A stretch of 64,000 nt of DNA from Acidithiobacillus ferrianus (GTDB lineage Bacteria; Pseudomonadota; Gammaproteobacteria; Acidithiobacillales; Acidithiobacillaceae). Below the pieces are notes generated by a model. It was given only the letters and a program-made list of their open reading frames with translations, was not told the DNA's origin and did not search any database. The stretch covers positions 124,001 through 188,000 of the forward strand of contig NZ_WNJL01000023.1 in the NCBI RefSeq assembly GCF_010378095.1, given 5' to 3'. A program made the translations under genes and the position numbers. This document shows, one piece after another, positions 61,726 to 64,000 of the stretch (position 1 is its first letter; each line of letters begins with the position of its first letter).

Positions 61726-62742
61726 TCATGGTGCCCGGATCTGCACGGGAGTACCGGCGACGAGGCGGGCGTTGCCGGAGCGTACGACGGGTTCTCCTAC
61801 CCAGAGGTTACCGGTCACCCAGGTGCGATCGCCACGGGCGGCGACGACGCGGACGGGTATCACGACCGCCCGCCCGTGGCGGACGGCGAATACTTCGGCG
61901 CGAGCGCCACGCATGACGACGCCGGCGGTCGGTAAGACGAAGGCCTCCGCCCCTGGCGCGGATAGTCTTACTTGGAGCCATTCACCCGGCAGTAGCGGGC
62001 TGCGGGGGGACAGGTCGATGTAGACGGACACCAGACCCAGATGCCGCGCGCTTTGCCCGACGGAACGAATCTTGCCGTGCCCCCGCCAGCTACTCCCCTC
62101 AAGCCCCACTACCATTCCCGTCCGCAGCCGCTGCGCCACGGCAGGCGTGACGTAGGCGTGCGCCCAGGGCGCTCCGCGACCGGCGAGGGTGGCGATGGGC
62201 TGGCCGGCGTTGACTACCGCGCCGGCAGGCACCAGATAGTGCAGGCTCCCGGCGAAGGGGGCGGTCAGTTGCTGCTGGTCCGATTGCGCCTGCAAGACGC
62301 GGAGGGCGGAGCGGGATTCGTCCAGCGCCAGCTTCGTCCGCTCCACATCCTGCCGGGAGAGGACGCCATCGGTATAGAGCTGTCGGTCGCGGAGCCACTG
62401 ACTATGGCTGAAAGCGACCCGCGCCTGAGCGGCACTGATGCTCGCCCGCAGGCCGGGCGGCGCGATGCGCGCCACCAGGGCGCCGGCAGGGACTTGTCCG
62501 GCCGGCAGCAGCGGGCCGAGCACCCGGCCGGTCGCCGCGGCGGTCAGGGTCACTCGACCGTTGCTCTCGACGGTGGCGAGGACGGTGTTCTCCTGTTGGG
62601 TGGGGGCGGCGGCGACGATGGCCACGCGTACCGGCAGGGCCCAGGCCGCGCCCATGCCGGTCAGCCAGAACAGGATCGTGAGGCCGATGACGGCGGGTCC
62701 GTGTGAGGCAAGACGGATCACTGGAGGTTTCCGAAATGTCAT
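61726..62742 (-). CDS. RND periplasmic adaptor (membrane fusion protein)
   Basis: 338 residues. N-terminal signal/anchor (VIGLTILFWLTGMGAAWALP), then the lipoyl half motif (AAATGRVLGPLLPAGQVPAG), a helical hairpin around residues 95-150 (LRDRQLYTDGVLSRQDVERT) and the beta-barrel and membrane-proximal domains. Overlaps the upstream TolC-like gene by four bases. Links the permease to the outer channel. Confidence 0.92.
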   Translation of the reverse strand: MTFRKPPVIRLASHGPAVIGLTILFWLTGMGAAWALPVRVAIVAAAPTQQENTVLATVESNGRVTLTAAATGRVLGPLLPAGQVPAGALVARIAPPGLRASISAAQARVAFSHSQWLRDRQLYTDGVLSRQDVERTKLALDESRSALRVLQAQSDQQQLTAPFAGSLHYLVPAGAVVNAGQPIATLAGRGAPWAHAYVTPAVAQRLRTGMVVGLEGSSWRGHGKIRSVGQSARHLGLVSVYIDLSPRSPLLPGEWLQVRLSAPGAEAFVLPTAGVVMRGARAEVFAVRHGRAVVIPVRVVAARGDRTWVTGNLWVGEPVVRSGNARLVAGTPVQIRAP

Positions 62743-64000
62743 GACAGCTTCCTTTGGCCGGGTAACAGGCCACTATCCAAGGCCAGTTGCGCGCGTGTCA
62801 GGCGGGCGCGGATGGCGGCGCCCGCGGCCTGCAACTGGGTCTGCACCCAGCCGTTCTCCGCCTGTTGTAACGCCAGTGCGCTCTCGGCGCCGGCGAGGTA
62901 ACCCTTGCGGGTCATGGTATAGACCGTCCGTGCGGTCCGTGCCAGCGTCTGCGCATCCTGCAAGGCGTTTGCTGCCGCCTGCGCCGCCCCGTAATCGGCC
63001 GCCAGACGGCTGCGGATCTGCAGTTGCAGCGCCGCCTTGGCGGCTTGCATGGCGGCCACCTGCTCCTGCGCCGCGGCGACCCGATCCCGATTGCGGCCAA
63101 AGCCGAAAATGGGCATCTGCAGGCTAAGGATCGCCTGCCAGCCCAACTGCCGGTTTTGCGGCAGTACCGAGGTATCCACTCCATAGGCGCCGGTGGCGGC
63201 GACGACCGGCAGCCGCGCCGCCCGCCGATAGCGCAGCAGCGAGCGTGCCGATTGAATTTCTCCACTGGCGACGCGCAGCAGCGGTTGCGATTGGTCGGCC
63301 TGCTGGCGGAGCGTGTGGGTGTCCGGCAAGGCCGTGCGTGGAACGGCGACGCGCGCCAGCGTAGGCAAGGCCGCCGCCGTATAGCCGATTTGCAGTGCGA
63401 GCATCTGGCGCGCCGCCTGCGCCCGCGGCCGTGCCTGGTCGAGTCCCATCCGGATGCGCACCAGGGTCAACTTGGACTGATTCAGATCCAGGCGCGAGCG
63501 GGTCCCCGCCCGGTATCCTTCCCGTGTCGCCGTGAACATCCGGCGCGCGGCCGCCAGCGCCTTGCGCCACACGGCCAGTTCGTTATCGTCCAGCGCCATC
63601 TGGTAATAAGCCATGGTCACCTGCGCGGCGACCGCAAGCCGCGTCTGCTGCAGCCGGTAACGGGCGATGGCCGAGCGGTCGCGGGCCAGCGCCGATAAGG
63701 CATAGGCTTGCGGTGCATACAATGGGATCTGCAGGCGAACCTGTCCGATCAGTTCCCGTGCGCCATTGGCACTGACAAAGCGCGGCTGGCCGTTCTGGGT
63801 CTGGGTCCAGATGCCTCCGGTGCTCAGCGAGAGGGCGGGTAGCAGATCGGCATGGGCCGCGCGACTCTGATCCTGGCGCTCCGCGATCACATGTTGCGCC
63901 TGCCGCACCATCGCCTGATTGGCCAGCGCCCGCTGAATGGCGTTCTGTAAAGTGAGATCGTCCGCCGAGGCGGCACCCGAAAGCAGACAGGCGCCGATTC
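62739..64000 (-). CDS. TolC-family outer membrane channel of the RND operon, 5' end beyond window
   Basis: The frame runs to the window edge. The signal peptide end IGACLLSGAASADDLTLQNA is visible in the last 80 bases, so only the first residues are missing. OEP repeats include AAQVTMAYYQMALDDNELAV and AGAESALALQQAENGWVQTQ. First gene of the RND operon, overlapping the adaptor gene by four bases (62739-62742). Confidence 0.92.
   Translation of the reverse strand, partial: IGACLLSGAASADDLTLQNAIQRALANQAMVRQAQHVIAERQDQSRAAHADLLPALSLSTGGIWTQTQNGQPRFVSANGARELIGQVRLQIPLYAPQAYALSALARDRSAIARYRLQQTRLAVAAQVTMAYYQMALDDNELAVWRKALAAARRMFTATREGYRAGTRSRLDLNQSKLTLVRIRMGLDQARPRAQAARQMLALQIGYTAAALPTLARVAVPRTALPDTHTLRQQADQSQPLLRVASGEIQSARSLLRYRRAARLPVVAATGAYGVDTSVLPQNRQLGWQAILSLQMPIFGFGRNRDRVAAAQEQVAAMQAAKAALQLQIRSRLAADYGAAQAAANALQDAQTLARTARTVYTMTRKGYLAGAESALALQQAENGWVQTQLQAAGAAIRARLTRAQLALDSGLLPGQRKLS

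Noticed and set aside
1..64000. CRISPR array or prophage
   Set aside because: No regularly spaced repeats of 25-40 bases and no structural phage genes were seen.

Overview
The window looks like a chromosomal segment of a GC-rich gammaproteobacterium-like chemolithoautotroph. Acidithiobacillus is my best guess, from the gene complement, the trxA-rho-rpmE order, the long pyruvate kinase and the mix of insertion sequences. That is an inference and I could not run a search. Housekeeping blocks of high GC content alternate with AT-richer, mobile accessory blocks.

Layout. 1-2.4 kb: a NYN/cold-shock fusion protein and ilvD. 2.5-10.1 kb (accessory): a VapBC pair, an IS605-type element with intact TnpA and TnpB, a small operon headed by a 44-residue peptide gene with its own attenuator, and an IS1111-type element. 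10.1-28.4 kb (core): AI-2E family permease, malic enzyme, rpmE, rho, trxA, tRNA-Ser, an attEFGH-like ABC exporter set, moeB with a degenerate JAB-like partner, an exo/endonuclease-phosphatase protein, an Mla-like permease/ATPase pair, then thiS-thiG-hypothetical-mpl-ubiX and a rhodanese protein. 28.4-41.3 kb (accessory): coiled-coil proteins, two RelE/ParE-type toxin-antitoxin pairs, a frameshifted pentapeptide-repeat gene, a second IS1111-type copy that splits a small ORF, a Fic protein, remnants of IS3 and IS21, an IS5 element, an orphan RcoM-like CO sensor, an IS110 element that appears to have truncated a helicase, and a broken TacAT pair. 41.8-43.6 kb: pyruvate kinase.

44-54 kb is the most interesting block. 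It is a complete double-glycine-leader microcin/bacteriocin locus: a precursor peptide (47129-47350), two small membrane proteins that are immunity candidates, a CvaA-like adaptor, a C39-peptidase ABC exporter and a dedicated TolC-like channel. Directly upstream, an exported DUF3857/transglutaminase protein is translationally coupled to an HPr-kinase-like ATPase. The part from 46.0 to 48.8 kb is visibly AT-rich compared with its surroundings, which suggests transfer. The kinase and transglutaminase partners are not standard parts of the known class II microcin export set.

54-64 kb: SelO, a protein with a variable Ser-Pro repeat tract, a Cache-HAMP sensor without output domain, a drug/metabolite transporter with a very His-rich tail, and an RND tripartite efflux operon that runs off the right edge.
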